A DNA stretch of 6,531 nucleotides from Treponema sp. (GTDB taxonomy: Bacteria > Spirochaetota > Spirochaetia > Treponematales > Breznakiellaceae). The translations under genes and the position numbers were made by a program. Below are positions 5,095-6,531 of this stretch, piece after piece. Under the pieces are notes generated by a model. That model saw nothing but the letters and a program-made list of their open reading frames with translations, made no database searches and was not told the origin of the DNA. Numbering within the stretch: position 1 is the first letter of the stretch; each line of letters starts with the position of its first letter. The DNA lies in NCBI GenBank assembly GCA_009786625.1, contig WQRT01000064.1, forward strand, positions 5,949 through 12,479, written 5' to 3'.

Positions 5095-6531
5095 CTCTAT
5101 TGTATATATCATTCCCCTGCTTCTGCCGAAAATCTCACTCTCGTACATACACTCAGCTTGAGCGGGCGGCGTCGGGTACACTCCTCTTCTTACAGCCCGG
5201 AACAGGAAACTGACATTTGACTCTCCCCTATTAAATTGATCCCAGAAATATTGTATCTCGTTATCCATAATCACCTGATGGCTTAACCATGATCCCCTGT
5301 GTTCATTTTCATTTCCGCGCATGTCATCATAGGAAGCTGTTGTTACAAAAGCCATGTCAAGAATTTCCGCGCCGGATGGAACAGGAACGCGGAGAGCAAG
5401 ATAGGTTCGATCCCTTGTCGAAGATACTCTCACATTCGCGCGGTATGTTTTTCCGCTTTCAAGCGTTGAACCTGTAATTTCACTGCCGGTGTTTAAATCC
5501 GCGACTGTAAGGAACACTCCAAGACCTTCATCGCGTAACGACTGAAGCTCTGATGGTATCGCGTAACGCAATGATGCGGTGTAATAAATGTTTCCGGTTC
5601 CGTTACGTGTAAAATCCAACTGCTGCATATTATCACGCGGAAGCCTTGATAAAAGCGGATCGGAAAACTCCATTGTCCGCGTAACAGGTTTTGCGCTTAA
5701 CCCCCTGAAAACGCCCTGTAAAAGTTCGTTGGCTCCCATAACTATTTTTGCGTTTACATCAATATTTTGAAGATTTTCCGCTCTGATTAACGCGTCTACA
5801 GCGCATAACACGCGGACAATTACAGCGGTGCTTTCCCAAAGCCCTGTTATGTGCACCCATCTTCCCGCGCTTGAACGTTCATTGTTTAATAATGTGTATA
5901 AAAGGCGCGTGTTTATTTCATCTCCGGTATATTGATCGGCGAAAAATTGCAAGGTAAGCGCCAACTGCTCGACTTTCCCGCCGTAGTAACTGTAGCGCTG
6001 ATTCTCCATCGGGTCAGTGAGATCAACGCCTCTTGCTGTCATGCGGATCAGGTTCCGCAGACGCTGCGCTGTAGCGGCGGCGTCACTCTCGCGTCCAAGT
6101 TCACGGTAAGCCATTCCGATAAACGCAAGTACAGATGGATCAACATTATTACGCCTCAGGATTTCAGCTAACCTTGAAGGATCAATTCTCTCGCCGAGCA
6201 GTGTCATAACATATAACATATAACTTTGCAGGTATGATTGGTAAACAAAATTGGCAGCGTTGTTTTGCAAATTCGACATTAGCTGAAATTCGCGGTTAAG
6301 GTAAGTAATCAATGATCTTATATTGACAGATGACGGAATATTGAATCCTTTTGACTGCGCGATACCGATAATGTGCGCAATTCTCAAACTTACATAAAAA
6401 TCTCCTCTTGTGCCGGAAGGCCAGTATGGAAAACCTCCGTTTGACATCTGAAGAGTACCCCAGTATCTCATCTCGTTTTCTATCACGCGGCGCGGATCTG
6501 CGATGTTCGCCGCCATGTTAAAGGAATCGAG
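5092..6531 (-). CDS. Bacterial alpha-2-macroglobulin, C-terminal part (5' end outside window)
   Basis: Partial gene: the frame is open to the window edge, five codons (LDSFN) beyond the first visible ATG at 6516, so that ATG is internal. The visible 479 residues end in TAG at 5094-5092. Bacterial alpha-2-macroglobulins are large periplasmic protease traps, usually well over 1,500 residues. The first ~285 visible residues match the helical thioester-domain toroid: a family-typical 'LQMSNGGFPYWPSG' stretch at ~27-40, then repeated helix pairs, with 'GRWVHITGLWEST' at ~223-235. From ~310 ('GNIYYTASLRY') the chain becomes beta-rich and matches the C-terminal MG10-type domain, including 'LRVPVPSGAEILD' and the closing 'RRGVYPTPPAQAECMYESEIFGRS'. 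The CxEQ thioester motif would lie upstream of the window, so I cannot tell whether this is a thioester-bearing form. It is followed 53 nt later by pbpC, the usual partner. The family call is firm; the defensive role comes from family knowledge. Confidence 0.93.
   Translation of the reverse strand, partial: LDSFNMAANIADPRRVIENEMRYWGTLQMSNGGFPYWPSGTRGDFYVSLRIAHIIGIAQSKGFNIPSSVNIRSLITYLNREFQLMSNLQNNAANFVYQSYLQSYMLYVMTLLGERIDPSRLAEILRRNNVDPSVLAFIGMAYRELGRESDAAATAQRLRNLIRMTARGVDLTDPMENQRYSYYGGKVEQLALTLQFFADQYTGDEINTRLLYTLLNNERSSAGRWVHITGLWESTAVIVRVLCAVDALIRAENLQNIDVNAKIVMGANELLQGVFRGLSAKPVTRTMEFSDPLLSRLPRDNMQQLDFTRNGTGNIYYTASLRYAIPSELQSLRDEGLGVFLTVADLNTGSEITGSTLESGKTYRANVRVSSTRDRTYLALRVPVPSGAEILDMAFVTTASYDDMRGNENEHRGSWLSHQVIMDNEIQYFWDQFNRGESNVSFLFRAVRRGVYPTPPAQAECMYESEIFGRSRGMIYTIE

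Noticed and set aside
6514..6516. ATG as the true start of the A2M gene
   Set aside because: The frame stays open to the window edge, there is no signal peptide after it, and it lies within the thioester domain of a much longer family.

Overview
The window reads as part of a Gram-negative-type (diderm) bacterial chromosome. All four genes lie on the minus strand, so the window is transcribed from high to low coordinates. The likely source is a spirochaete, most plausibly Treponema or a relative. The reasons are a secreted cyclophilin-FKBP fusion (an architecture I associate with Treponema), a protein with features of an outer-membrane beta-barrel, a periplasmic alpha-2-macroglobulin paired with PBP1C, and AT-rich spacers around moderately GC-rich genes. 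This is inference; Bacteroidetes cannot be excluded from sequence alone.

Layout in transcription order. Positions 6531-5092 hold the C-terminal 479 residues of a bacterial alpha-2-macroglobulin; its 5' part, including the thioester motif, lies outside the window. After 53 nt comes a full-length penicillin-binding protein 1C (pbpC, 5038-2636). Then a 202-nt AT-rich spacer carries a good promoter and a palindrome. Next is a 425-residue exported protein with a beta-rich N-terminal domain, a Pro/Ala linker and a barrel-like C-terminus (2433-1156). A 107-nt spacer follows, with a weak hairpin and an extended -10 promoter. Last is the cyclophilin-FKBP prolyl isomerase (1048-5). No spacer exceeds 300 nt, and I see no RNA gene, CRISPR array, transposase or plus-strand gene.

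The A2M-pbpC pair is a known bacterial partnership. A2M is thought to trap foreign proteases that breach the outer membrane, while PBP1C is thought to repair peptidoglycan. The other two genes also encode exported envelope proteins, so the window has a cell-envelope theme, but each has its own apparent promoter and a functional link is not shown.

The most unusual feature is at the A2M-pbpC junction. A run of G-rich heptanucleotides (TAGGGRN) starts at the A2M stop codon and ends in the presumed pbpC ribosome binding site. A second, inverted run lies inside the first codons of pbpC. The pbpC start therefore sits in the loop of a potential long hairpin, directly downstream of a textbook G-quadruplex motif.
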